Shown: piece by piece, positions 19,929-28,685 of the stretch
Numbering within the stretch: position 1 is the stretch's first letter
Layout of the letters: each line of letters begins with the position of its first letter
Assembly: GCF_026683955.1 (NCBI RefSeq)
Contig: NZ_CP113343.1
Coordinates: forward strand, 1,736,001 to 1,800,000
DNA: 64,000 nucleotides
Source of the DNA: Arthrobacter sp. MMS18-M83
Lineage (GTDB): Bacteria; Actinomycetota; Actinomycetes; Actinomycetales; Micrococcaceae
Direction: 5' to 3'
The notes under the pieces: model-generated
Told to the model about the DNA's origin: nothing
Databases searched by the model: none
The model's input: the letters and a program-made list of their open reading frames with translations, nothing else
Made by a program: the position numbers and the translations under genes

Positions 19929-21260
19929 TTAGCTGTGGTCGCCGTCGTACACGGAAGCGTCAAGGTCCGCCTCGCGGAGTTTCTGCCGCCGTTCCAGCCA
20001 TGGCCCCACCGAATAGCCGATCACGACGCCGATCGCTACTTCCGCGGCGATCCAAACGGCCGTCCATAGCGGATCCGGGCCGATCTCGGTGAGGCGTCCG
20101 ATTCCGGCGGAACCGCGCGCCAACCAGGCCAGTCCCCCGGCGAAGGCTCCGGCGACAGCTCCGACGAGCGCGCCCAGGAACAGCGTGGAAACAGGCGCCG
20201 TGAACCAACGTGCTTTGATCTTGATGGAGAGCCATTCGTCGAAATGGTTCTCCCCCTCGCGCAGGAACCACCAGCCTGCCAGCAGACCGGCGAGCACCGG
20301 GAGGCCCAGGGCCGCTGCCCCAAGGTCGATGTGCCCGGTGGGCAACGCGCCGAAGATCGGGATAGCAGGCAGGGGCCCGACGGCGGTACCCAGAGGACCG
20401 GCGTGTGAGCCGACGCCGAGGGAGAACCCAGCGCCGGAGGACCAAGCCAAGGTGAACACCGCAAGATTGGGCAGGTAGCCGAGCTGGGCGATGGTCAAAA
20501 CGCCGCCGCCCAGAGCACCGGCTTTCAGGCCCTCGTACACGGCGATGATGTCCGTCCAGTGCGCCACAAGGACGACGGCGAGCAGCAGGGCAGCAAGTGT
20601 GAGTGCCGCCATGATCGCCACGAACCCGGCCTTGATGGCTGAGCCAAAATAGGACCCGGCCCATCGGGAATGTTGGCTGGTGCGCGCGAGCCAATCCACC
20701 GCGTCGACGCCAATCAGTCTGCTCCAGGAGCCGGACTCCCGCCGGGCACCAACCACCATGCCCAGGCCGAACGGAATAAGCGGTATGAACGCGGCGAACC
20801 AGATGTTGATGACCACGTCCTGGGTGCGGCAGATGAAGCCAGTGGCCGCGCCGAATGCCCCGTAGACAAGCAGCGCACCGAAGAACGCTTGCCAAAGCTG
20901 GTCCGTGTAAGACGCCCTGGCCAAGCGGCGCCCCGCGCGCCACGCAAGGAGGAAGGGCACCAGGGTCAGCCCGAGCGGGATAAGGGACAGCATCCCGGAG
21001 CCGGGCAGTCCCGCGGTACCTAGGTTCACCGTGGCAAGCTGCAAAGGCACGCCCTGAACCAGCAGCCAGGTTTGGCCGGCCAATCGCGCCAGGAAGTCGA
21101 TACTGCGGTTCTGGAATCCGTCAGTTGCCCAGACGGCGACGAGCGGCAGGACCACCACGAACGCCGAGATGATGGCGGCCTGGGCCGACTCAAGGGCACC
21201 CTGGAGCCACAAGGGCATGGGCAGGCCACGGTTACCGGTCTGATCAGCGCGCAGTTTCAT
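19929..21260 (-). CDS. DUF6350 (PerM-like) multi-spanning membrane protein
   Basis: 443 residues with around nine hydrophobic segments (SAFVVVLPLVAVWATDGF; IMAALTLAALLLAVVLVAHW and others) and a charged tail. Length, topology and position beside purN match DUF6350, whose mycobacterial member PerM (Rv0955) stabilises division proteins under stress. A role in envelope or division homeostasis is inferred from that family. Confidence 0.7.
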   Translation of the reverse strand: MKLRADQTGNRGLPMPLWLQGALESAQAAIISAFVVVLPLVAVWATDGFQNRSIDFLARLAGQTWLLVQGVPLQLATVNLGTAGLPGSGMLSLIPLGLTLVPFLLAWRAGRRLARASYTDQLWQAFFGALLVYGAFGAATGFICRTQDVVINIWFAAFIPLIPFGLGMVVGARRESGSWSRLIGVDAVDWLARTSQHSRWAGSYFGSAIKAGFVAIMAALTLAALLLAVVLVAHWTDIIAVYEGLKAGALGGGVLTIAQLGYLPNLAVFTLAWSSGAGFSLGVGSHAGPLGTAVGPLPAIPIFGALPTGHIDLGAAALGLPVLAGLLAGWWFLREGENHFDEWLSIKIKARWFTAPVSTLFLGALVGAVAGAFAGGLAWLARGSAGIGRLTEIGPDPLWTAVWIAAEVAIGVVIGYSVGPWLERRQKLREADLDASVYDGDHS

Positions 21261-21329
21261 TGTGTCCTATCGTGCCACGGTGTGCCTCGCTCCCCCGGCA
21301 GGCACCCGCAGATCCCTCCAAACCTTCAA

Positions 21330-21507
21330 CGCTCGCTCACCTGTGACGCCCTCCCGGCCGACCCTCGCTCACCTATGACGCCCGAAAGCCAGACGCTCCT
21401 GCACATCCACCGTCCCGCCGTCGTACATGTGCAGGAGGGTCGCCCGAAAACCCCACAGAAGTGAGCGGGCGTCGGGGAAGAACGCCCCAAAGGTGAGCGA
21501 GCGTCGC
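21330..21507. repeat. Nested palindromic intergenic element
   Basis: Between divergent perM-like and DUF4383 genes. Two direct copies of CGCTCACCTRTGACGCC (about 21333-21382) face two inverted copies of RGTGAGCGRGCGTCG (about 21461-21507). An inner hairpin with 11-bp arms (21396-21406, 21427-21437) sits between them. No gene is seen in the 340-bp gap. It looks like a REP/BIME-type repeat. Confidence 0.6.
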
Positions 21508-21603
21508 GGCTGTTCAAGGAGCCGCGTGCCCGCCGTTCCAGGCGCTTTTTAGATAAAGCAGACGTAAAATTGGAGTGTTCGCAATAGGTGGATGGAGGGC
21601 ATA

Positions 21604-22068
21604 ATGACTACCGCAACCCCACATGCACACGGTGTTCACTTCGGACGCGCGGACGTTCAGAACATCGGCATGGGTGTAGGTATTCTGATGGCGCTGGTGG
21701 GCCTTCTCGGATTCATCCCGGGCATCACCATGCGGTACGGGGAATTGCAGTTCTTCGGGCCAAATTCGCACGCAATGCTCCTGGGTGTGTTCCAAGTGTC
21801 CCTGCTGCTCAACATTGTGCAGCTCGCCATCGGTGGAACCAGCTGGGCGATGTCCCGCTCGGGCGGCCATAGCGCACGCAATATCCTGATGAGCTTCGGT
21901 GCCTTGTACATCGTGCTCAGTGTGTACGGACTGAGTGTCGGGGTTGATTCGGCGGCCAACTTCCTGTCGCTGAACGCTCTCGACAACTGGACGTTCATGG
22001 TCCTGGGCATTCTGATGGCCGCCGCTGGCTGGATGTTTTCACGGCATCTGGCTGACGACGCAAAATAG
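21604..22068 (+). CDS. DUF4383-family membrane protein
   Basis: 154 residues, four transmembrane segments. The family pattern shows: GLLGFIPGITM, LLGVFQVSLLLNIVQLAIG, a YGL turn, and FLSLNALDNWTFMVLGI. ATG 21604 follows GGAGGG; an ATG 12 nt upstream has a poorer site. The function of the family is unknown. Confidence 0.8.
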   Translation: MTTATPHAHGVHFGRADVQNIGMGVGILMALVGLLGFIPGITMRYGELQFFGPNSHAMLLGVFQVSLLLNIVQLAIGGTSWAMSRSGGHSARNILMSFGALYIVLSVYGLSVGVDSAANFLSLNALDNWTFMVLGILMAAAGWMFSRHLADDAK

Positions 22069-22224
22069 GCCTATTCACAAGCCCGGATTGAGTTAGCCCG
22101 GGATTACAGGAGCCGCCAATGGGTAGCATCTACAGTTAAATCTGAATAGTCATACAAGCGGTTGGTGCAGTTCTTCCGGTGAAGAAGCCGGGAGCTGTGC
22201 CAACCTTCTTTGTGCCCGACGCCG

Positions 22225-22956
22225 TCAGATCCACTTGGGTGCCGCAGGCACCGGCCCGGCGCCCGCGTTCACGCCGCCGTTCCCGCGCCCGGTGGCCCAT
22301 TGCGCGACGCCGGCGAGAGGCCCGGAGACCACGACGGCGGCCTCCGGGTCCCCGAAGACGAGGTCCGTGCCCGTGACAGTGACCAAGAGCCCCTTGTCGG
22401 TGCCGCGGGTGGACCATGCAGCGGTGATATCGCGAAGCAACCGTTCCAGGACAGACGCCGGGATGTCCGCAAAGCTCGCCCCGTTGTCCAGGTCCACGGC
22501 ATGCACCCAGACTTCGCGGGTGCGCATCCAGACGGTCTCGGATGCCGGAACGATGCGGCCTTGGGCGGTGCGGACTTCGTGACTCCAGGCGTCCTCGGGC
22601 AGGTCGCGCCATTCCACGCTCAGGTGCACGGCGGAGTGCTCGAAGAGGTTCCGCAACGCTATGGGAGACAGGGTGGCGCCGAAGTTGATCTCCTCATCCC
22701 GCACCGAGACAGAGGGATACATGGGAGTCTCCACGCCGGTCCCGGCCCACTCGACCAGGCGTGCGATGGCCCGGGCGTTGTAGCCCACGTGTGCTACAAC
22801 GTGACGCCGGCTCCACGCCGGCAGCAGCGAACCGCCGTCGAGCTCCGCGTCGGAGAGTTCGTTGAGCTTCCGGGCGAAGAACGCGGTCCCCCGGCGGGCC
22901 TGCAGCAGTTGTTCCTGCAGGCCCGGATCGGTGGTGAGGTCCTGGCGGGCAACCAT
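22225..22956 (-). CDS. Maleylpyruvate isomerase, mycothiol-dependent family
   Basis: 243-residue DinB-fold protein of the MDMPI group. The N-terminal domain has LPAWSRRHVVAHVGYNARAI, with the His-rich metal/thiol site, and the C-terminal domain follows from about residue 160. In the gentisate pathway it isomerises maleylpyruvate to fumarylpyruvate using mycothiol. The stop of the upstream FAH gene overlaps its start by one base. Identification rests strongly on this operon, since the fold is widely reused. Confidence 0.85.
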   Translation of the reverse strand: MVARQDLTTDPGLQEQLLQARRGTAFFARKLNELSDAELDGGSLLPAWSRRHVVAHVGYNARAIARLVEWAGTGVETPMYPSVSVRDEEINFGATLSPIALRNLFEHSAVHLSVEWRDLPEDAWSHEVRTAQGRIVPASETVWMRTREVWVHAVDLDNGASFADIPASVLERLLRDITAAWSTRGTDKGLLVTVTGTDLVFGDPEAAVVVSGPLAGVAQWATGRGNGGVNAGAGPVPAAPKWI

Positions 22957-23786
22957 CAGGCTTCCTTGACTACGCGGTTCGTCAGCTGGCCCAGGCCTTC
23001 AATGGTGGTGACCAGGACCTGGCCTTCCTGCAGGTAGCGCTTCGGGTTCTGGGCGTGGCCCACCCCGCCGGGCGTACCGGTAGCGATGACGTCGCCCGGG
23101 TTCAGCGTGATGATGGTCGAGATATAGGACACGAGGAATTCCGGAGTGAACACGAGGTCCCCGGTGGGGGTCTGCTGCTGGATCTCGCCGTCCACTGCGG
23201 AGGTCATCAGCGGGCCGACGGTGAACTCGTCCTTTGTGACCAGTGCCGGTCCGAACGGGGTGGACTTCTCCCAGGTCTTGCCTTGCAGCCACTGGACGGT
23301 GCGGAATTGGTAGTCGCGCATGCTGATGTCGTTGAGCACCGAGTACCCGGCGATGTGGTCCGCCGCGTCGGCTTCGCTGATGCGCCGGCCTTTCTTGCCG
23401 ATCACGACGGCGAGCTCGGCCTCCCAGTCAACCGTGTCCGATTCCTGCGGCAGCGCCAGATCGTCGTTGGGACCGATCAGCGATTCCTGGTACTTCGCGA
23501 ACAGGGTGGGGTATTCCGGGATGTCCCGGCCCATCTCCTTGATGTGGTTGCGGTAGTTGTGCCCGACGCAGATGATCTTCCCCGGTGAGGGCACGACGGC
23601 GGCGAGGTCCGCGCGGTCGTACGCGTGCGTTGCGCCGTTGGCCGCCTCTGCGATGGCCGCCCAGTCGGGGTCCTGCAGGAGGGCGCCGACGTCGGAGAAG
23701 CCGGGAATCTCGGTCAGGGTGTCGCCGTCCTGGCGGACGGCCACGGTACCTTTGCCGGCGCTGGTGCGGAGGGTGAGGAGTCTCAT
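22956..23786 (-). CDS. Fumarylpyruvate hydrolase (FAH family)
   Basis: 276 residues. The FAH-fold metal site is visible: IICVGHNYRNHIKEMG, then DTVDWEAELAVVIGKKGR (the D/E ligands), and GDVIATGTPGGVGHAQ. It would cleave fumarylpyruvate to fumarate and pyruvate, the last gentisate step. It overlaps the dioxygenase gene by 4 bp (ATGA) and the isomerase by 1 bp, so the three are translationally coupled. Confidence 0.88.
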   Translation of the reverse strand: MRLLTLRTSAGKGTVAVRQDGDTLTEIPGFSDVGALLQDPDWAAIAEAANGATHAYDRADLAAVVPSPGKIICVGHNYRNHIKEMGRDIPEYPTLFAKYQESLIGPNDDLALPQESDTVDWEAELAVVIGKKGRRISEADAADHIAGYSVLNDISMRDYQFRTVQWLQGKTWEKSTPFGPALVTKDEFTVGPLMTSAVDGEIQQQTPTGDLVFTPEFLVSYISTIITLNPGDVIATGTPGGVGHAQNPKRYLQEGQVLVTTIEGLGQLTNRVVKEA

Positions 23787-24931
23787 TTGTTGCGTCCTTC
23801 GATGTACGTGCGGTTGAAGTTCAGTCGTTCGAAAATGGGGGCATCGCTGAAGCGGAAGAGGTCGAACCCGCTCTCAGCCTCAAGGGACCACAAGGCCCAG
23901 GACGGGACCACGAACAGGTCGCCTTTCGCAAGGATCTTCGTCTCCCCGTCCAGCATCACAGTGCCGGTGCCTTCGAAAACCTGCCACACGCTGGAGCCGA
24001 CCTCGCGCAACGGCTCGGTGGAGGCGCCGGCGCGCAGGCGATGGAATTCCGCCCGGATGGTCGGCATCACGTCCCCGCCGGTGGTCGGGTTGGTGTAGCG
24101 AACGGCGGCGTGGCCCTGGGACACCGTGGCGGGGTGGCCTTCATCCTCGAGAAGCAACTGTTCGCGGAGGGCGGCGTCGGTGTGCTCCCAACGGTAGGCC
24201 GCGATCGGGGAATTCACCGTGTCCTGCAGTCCCGAGAGCGGTCGTAGGCCCGGGTGGGCCCAGAGGCGCTCGGAACGTGAGATGTCCGGGGTGGCCTCGT
24301 CCGTGACGCGCTCGGTGCCGAACTCGAAGAACCCGGCGTCCGCGTAATGCACGAACGGGATGTCCAGTCCGTCGATCCACGCCATCGGCTGATCGGTGTC
24401 GTTGTGGTGGCCGTGGAAGTTCCAGCCCGGGGTCAGCAGGAAATCGCCGCGGCGCATCGCCACCGGATCCCCGTTCACCACGGTCCAGACGCCTTCGCCC
24501 TCGACGACGAAGCGGAACGCGTTCTGCGAGTGACGGTGCTCCGGGGCTGTTTCATGTGCGCCCAGATACTGGATGGCAGCCCAAAGAGTAGGCGTGGCAT
24601 AAGGGGTACCAGCAAGGCCCGGGTTGGCCAGCGCGATGGCACGGCGTTCCCCGCCACGGCCCACGGGCACCAGGTCACCGGCACGGGCGGCCAGCGGGTA
24701 CAAGTCGTTCCAACGCCAAACATGCGGCACGGCCTTCGGGGACGGCACCATCGGCATGAGATCAGCGATCTCGGTCCACAGCGGGATCAGGTTCCCGGCT
24801 TCGAAGTCCCGGTACAACTGCGCCAGCTGGGCAGCTTCCTCCGGCGTCGGCTCCGGAACCGCGTGCGCTGTGCCAACGGAATGATCAGTGGCAACAGATT
24901 CGTGCGTTGTGCTATCAGCGCTGATGGACAC
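23783..24931 (-). CDS. Gentisate 1,2-dioxygenase
   Basis: 382-residue double-cupin Fe(II) dioxygenase that opens gentisate to maleylpyruvate. The first cupin has the iron ligands in APEHRHSQNAFRFVVEGEG, the second has the pattern VFEGTGTVMLDGETKILAKG. N-terminal residues 1-30 are a variable extension. It is the first gene of the minus-strand operon; an IclR-type palindrome sits about 80-95 bp upstream. Confidence 0.9.
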   Translation of the reverse strand: MSISADSTTHESVATDHSVGTAHAVPEPTPEEAAQLAQLYRDFEAGNLIPLWTEIADLMPMVPSPKAVPHVWRWNDLYPLAARAGDLVPVGRGGERRAIALANPGLAGTPYATPTLWAAIQYLGAHETAPEHRHSQNAFRFVVEGEGVWTVVNGDPVAMRRGDFLLTPGWNFHGHHNDTDQPMAWIDGLDIPFVHYADAGFFEFGTERVTDEATPDISRSERLWAHPGLRPLSGLQDTVNSPIAAYRWEHTDAALREQLLLEDEGHPATVSQGHAAVRYTNPTTGGDVMPTIRAEFHRLRAGASTEPLREVGSSVWQVFEGTGTVMLDGETKILAKGDLFVVPSWALWSLEAESGFDLFRFSDAPIFERLNFNRTYIEGRNK

Positions 24932-25008
24932 AGTGGGCCTCCTCGGGAGTACGGAACGGTTTAGGCGTACTCCCGACCCTAGAGAGACCGCGGAGTGATC
25001 TCCAACAT

Positions 25009-25025
25009 ATTCTGCTAGCCAGAAT
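25009..25025. promoter_or_regulatory. IclR operator upstream of the gentisate operon
   Basis: ATTCTG-CTAGC-CAGAAT lies at the centre of a longer near-palindrome (25002-25032, CCAACA to TGTTGG). The same ATTCTG-N5-CAGAAT core overlaps the IclR start codon at 25895. It is probably where the regulator controls gentisate dioxygenase and its partners. Confidence 0.65.
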
Positions 25026-25034
25026 CTGTTGGCC

Positions 25035-25096
25035 CAACTAACTGGCAGTAGGTGTCGTTATAGGCGCTCAAAACGACAACAACTGCGAGTCAGTCG
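25035..25096. repeat. 62-bp palindromic dispersed repeat, copy 2
   Basis: Same geometry as the copy at 9995: 23-nt arms (25035-25057, 25074-25096) and a 16-nt loop ending CTCAAAA. The right arm differs from copy 1 at only two positions, the left arm at more, and GGGTGGG follows. It lies between the IclR gene and the operon it probably controls. Confidence 0.8.
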
Positions 25097-25102
25097 GGTG
25101 GG

Positions 25103-25906
25103 CTACGGCTGGGGCTCCGCCGGATTGGCTGCAATGTCGATCTCCAATTGGCGTTGCGTTTCCCGCATGATGCCCACGAGTCCAGCATCGAAGAGCTTGC
25201 GGAACCTTGCCACAGGCGTCGCCACGCTCAGCGCACCTACCGCGACGCCGTCCTTGTTGTGAAGGGCCACTCCCAGGGCGCTGATCCCTTCCTCGGTGCC
25301 CTCGAAGTTGGCTGCAAACCCGTTGCTCCGAATGGTCTCCAGCTCGCGGAGAAAGGCTGGATATTCCGCGTCGGAAATGCTGTCCCCGCCGATTTCCGCA
25401 TTGTGGCTGCGGAACAATTGCTCAATCATGGCGGGCTCCAGCTCGGCCAGCAGCGCCTTGCCTCCCGAGGCCTTGTTGGCCGGCAGCACGGTTCCTTGCC
25501 TATCGCCCACGCGTAAGGCGTTGGTGCCCTCAACCGTGGCAAGGAACCTGACCTTGGTCCCCACCCGAACCATGAGATTAACTGTCTCGTTGATCCGCCC
25601 GCTCAGGAGTTCCATGTGCGGCTGCGCCACCGTGCGCAACAGACGGGTCCAACTGAGTCCGGCCGGACCAACTCCCATGGCCGGTCCAGGCACGTACCTA
25701 CGGGTCTCGTCCTGGACGGCGAACCCCCGGTACACCAGCATGGCCAGCAGCCGGTGGGCGGTGGAGGGGGCAACACCCAACTCCTCAGCCGCATCCTTCA
25801 GCCGGAGGCTACCGCCGTCGCGCAAGAGCTGGAGGAGTTGCAGGGCGTTGTCCACGGCCTCAATGGAATAGGCCGGCTTCTTACGGGCTGGAAGATTCTG
25901 CACCAC
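25103..25906 (-). CDS. IclR-family transcriptional regulator
   Basis: 267 residues. An N-terminal winged helix (AVDNALQLLQLLRDGGSLRL, then LGVAPSTAHRLLAMLVYRG) precedes an IclR effector domain (GSEVRF-type region, then GGKALLAELEP). It lies between the minus-strand gentisate operon and the plus-strand transporter/hydroxylase pair, so it is the obvious local regulator, with gentisate or 3-hydroxybenzoate a likely effector. The GTG start at 25906 lies within one of the two operators, suggesting autorepression. Confidence 0.88.
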   Translation of the reverse strand: MVQNLPARKKPAYSIEAVDNALQLLQLLRDGGSLRLKDAAEELGVAPSTAHRLLAMLVYRGFAVQDETRRYVPGPAMGVGPAGLSWTRLLRTVAQPHMELLSGRINETVNLMVRVGTKVRFLATVEGTNALRVGDRQGTVLPANKASGGKALLAELEPAMIEQLFRSHNAEIGGDSISDAEYPAFLRELETIRSNGFAANFEGTEEGISALGVALHNKDGVAVGALSVATPVARFRKLFDAGLVGIMRETQRQLEIDIAANPAEPQP

Positions 25907-25911
25907 AGAAT
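25895..25911. promoter_or_regulatory. IclR operator overlapping its own start codon
   Basis: ATTCTG-CACCA-CAGAAT spans the start of the IclR gene in the 44-bp gap to the divergent MFS gene. It could regulate both directions. Confidence 0.6.
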
Positions 25912-25950
25912 TCTATTGGGCTGCGCCGACGGCGGCCACACAGTGGTGGG

Positions 25951-27270
25951 ATGAATCACACACCTTCCGCTGCAGCGCCGGAGCGGACCCAACAAGGCGT
26001 TCACCACTCCGCTGAGGCCTCCCCCAAGGCCTCCACCCGATTCTCCAAACGTTCCGCAGCCGCAGTCCTCGTCTGCTGGTTGCTGGTGGTTTTCGACGGT
26101 TATGACCTCATCGTCTACGGCACCGTGCAGGGCTCCCTCATCACGGAGACAGGCTGGGGGCTCACCAAAGCCACCGCCGGAACGCTTGGCTCCATGGCGT
26201 TCCTGGGCATGATGATCGGAGCGATCTTCGCCGGCAGGATGTCGGACAGTTGGGGCCGCCGCCGCACCATCATCTCTTGCGCCGCACTGTTTTCAATCTT
26301 CACCATCCTGTGCGCCTTCGCCCCGAACGCGGCAGTTTTCGGGGGCCTGCGCTTGCTGGCCGGCATTGGCCTCGGTGGACTGGTTCCCTCGGCAAACGCC
26401 CTGGTTGCCGAACTGGTCCCCGCCAAGTGGCGCTCCACGATTGCCACGTTGATGATGTCCGGCGTCCCGATCGGCGGTTCGATTGCCGCGTTGGCAGGCA
26501 TTCCGCTGATTCCCGCTTTCGGCTGGCCGGTCATGTTCCTGGTGGCCGCCGTCGCACTGCTTGTGGTGGTGCCGCTGGGCATGCGCTTCCTGCCAGAGAC
26601 GCTGCCGCCCGCAAAGAGCATGAAGCAGACGGAGTCCGTGGGCTTCAGGTCCCTGCTCCTGGCTCCGTATCTCGGGATGAGCCTCCTCTTCGCGATCTCC
26701 ACGCTGGTGACGCTCTTTGCTTGGTATGGCCTCGGAACGTGGCTGCCGAACCTCATGCAACTGGCCGGCTACAACCTTGGATCGGCACTGACGTTCGCCT
26801 TGGCACTCAACCTCGGTGCCGTCGTCGGCTCGGTGGCCACCGCTTGGGCGGGCACCCGCTTCGGTCCAATCCCGACGGCGATAGCGGCAGCCGCCGTCGC
26901 CGCCGTCGCGCTCGGGGTACTGGTGGCGGGCCCGCCGGTGGGGCTCGTCTACGTCATGTTGGTGCTGGCCGGTGTCGGCACCCATGGGACCCAGTGCCTC
27001 ATCATCGCAGCGGTGGCCAGCCACTACCCCGCGCATTTGCGGGGCACAGCGCTGGGTTGGGCCCTCGGCGTCGGCCGCATTGGCGCGGTCGCCGCACCGC
27101 AAGCCGGCGGACTGCTCTTGGCGGCTGGCCTGGGCGTCAACTCAAACTTCCTGGCGTTTGCCGGGGCCGCCGCCGTCGCAGCGGTCCTGCTCGGCGCCAT
27201 CGGCAGCAAAATCAAGACCGCGAAAACCGAATCCAAAAACACCACCCCTGTAGGAGCTAGCAATGTCTGA
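25951..27270 (+). CDS. MFS aromatic-acid:H+ symporter (AAHS family)
   Basis: 439 residues, 12 helices. The AAHS signature in helix 1, with Asp residues (VFDGYDLIVYGTVQGSL), is clear, followed by GRMSDSWGRRRT. It would import 3-hydroxybenzoate or gentisate. Its last 8 bp overlap the hydroxylase gene, so uptake and the first reaction are co-expressed. Confidence 0.88.
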   Translation: MNHTPSAAAPERTQQGVHHSAEASPKASTRFSKRSAAAVLVCWLLVVFDGYDLIVYGTVQGSLITETGWGLTKATAGTLGSMAFLGMMIGAIFAGRMSDSWGRRRTIISCAALFSIFTILCAFAPNAAVFGGLRLLAGIGLGGLVPSANALVAELVPAKWRSTIATLMMSGVPIGGSIAALAGIPLIPAFGWPVMFLVAAVALLVVVPLGMRFLPETLPPAKSMKQTESVGFRSLLLAPYLGMSLLFAISTLVTLFAWYGLGTWLPNLMQLAGYNLGSALTFALALNLGAVVGSVATAWAGTRFGPIPTAIAAAAVAAVALGVLVAGPPVGLVYVMLVLAGVGTHGTQCLIIAAVASHYPAHLRGTALGWALGVGRIGAVAAPQAGGLLLAAGLGVNSNFLAFAGAAAVAAVLLGAIGSKIKTAKTESKNTTPVGASNV

Positions 27271-28576
27271 CCGCAAACCGTCCACTGAAGTACTCGTCGT
27301 CGGCGGAGGGATGGCCGGCCTCGCCGGGGCCTTGGCCCTCCGCGCGAACGGTGCCGAGGTGACGTTGGTTGAGCGGGCCCCCGAATTCGGCGAGGTCGGA
27401 GCCGGCCTGCAGATGGCCCCCAACGCCTCCCGCGTCCTGAAGCGTTGGGGCCTCCTGGAGAAGGCGCTGGAAATTGGCGTCCGGCCGAAGCACCTGGTGT
27501 TCCGCGACGCGCTCACCGGCGAGGAACTGACTCGCCAGACCCTGGGCGGCGACTTCGAGGAACGGTACGGCGCTCCGTATGTAGTGATCCACCGCAGTGA
27601 CCTCCACCGAATCCTCCTGGAAGCCTGCCAGGAGGCCGGCGTCCGGTTGGTGAACGACGTCGTCGTCGAGAGGGTTGAGACCGTGAACGCTCGGGGCGTG
27701 GCACACACGGCGAGCGGCGACGTCTACGAGGCCGACGTCGTGATCGGCGCGGACGGCCTCAAGTCGACGCTCCGCTCCGCCGTCGCGCATGACGGCCCGG
27801 TGTCGTCGTCGTACGTTGCCTATCGGGGAACGGTGCCCATTACAGCGGAAACCCCGGCGGCCGACCTTGAGGACGTGATCGTCTACCTCGGGCCGGACTG
27901 CCACCTCGTGCAGTACCCGCTGCGCAAGGGCGAACTGTTGAACACGGTGGCTGTATTCAAGTCGCCGTCGTTCGAGCGCGGAGAAGAACAATACGGCGGC
28001 GTGGACGAACTTCAGGCCGCCTACAAGGACTGCGTCCCCGCGGTCCAGGCGGCCCTGCGGAACCTTGGGACAAGCATCCGCTGGCCCATGTACGATCGCG
28101 ATCCCATCGAGAATTGGATCGACGGCCGCTTGGTGCTGATGGGCGACGCCGCCCACCCGATGCTCCAGTATTTGGCCCAGGGAGCTTGCCAGGCGCTTGA
28201 GGACGCCGCGGTGCTCCAGGACTCAACCGTCGGTTCCGTGTTTGCCGACGACGGCGTGGACACCGCTGCTTGGGACCGGGCCATCAAGCAATTCAACGCA
28301 GCCCGGACGGCCCGCACGGCCCGCGTCCAGCGCACGGCGCGCGTGTGGGGCGAGTCCTGGCACGTGTCCGGCGTCGCACGGGTCTTGCGGAACCTGCTGT
28401 TCAAGAGCCGCAAGGACGGCGACTTCCAGTACAACGACTGGCTTTACGGACAAGCCGCCGACGGCGTCCCGGCGGTCCCGGCGGAGGCTGCGGCGGGTGC
28501 CGCAACAGCTCCCGCTAGGGAGGTCCGCGCTCGGCATGAGGCGAGGACTGAATCGCTGGCGGGAACGAGCGCCTAG
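27263..28576 (+). CDS. 3-hydroxybenzoate 6-hydroxylase (FAD monooxygenase)
   Basis: 437-residue class A flavoprotein monooxygenase. The three motifs are present: VVGGGMAGLAGALAL (FAD ADP part), VVIGADGLKSTLR (DG motif) and LVLMGDAAHPMLQYLAQGA (GD motif). With gentisate dioxygenase, isomerase and hydrolase nearby, it most likely makes gentisate from 3-hydroxybenzoate. Salicylate 5-hydroxylation is unlikely because that enzyme is a Rieske system. The C-terminal 40 residues are Ala-rich and variable. Confidence 0.85.
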   Translation: MSDRKPSTEVLVVGGGMAGLAGALALRANGAEVTLVERAPEFGEVGAGLQMAPNASRVLKRWGLLEKALEIGVRPKHLVFRDALTGEELTRQTLGGDFEERYGAPYVVIHRSDLHRILLEACQEAGVRLVNDVVVERVETVNARGVAHTASGDVYEADVVIGADGLKSTLRSAVAHDGPVSSSYVAYRGTVPITAETPAADLEDVIVYLGPDCHLVQYPLRKGELLNTVAVFKSPSFERGEEQYGGVDELQAAYKDCVPAVQAALRNLGTSIRWPMYDRDPIENWIDGRLVLMGDAAHPMLQYLAQGACQALEDAAVLQDSTVGSVFADDGVDTAAWDRAIKQFNAARTARTARVQRTARVWGESWHVSGVARVLRNLLFKSRKDGDFQYNDWLYGQAADGVPAVPAEAAAGAATAPAREVRARHEARTESLAGTSA

Positions 28577-28685
28577 GAGCATCCGTTGTGTCAAATGTAG
28601 GCAAACAAATTGCTGGACTACTGGAGCGGACCAAAGCAGACTGACTACACGAGCCGCTTGAGTGCTTGCCGTTGAAAGGACAGTC

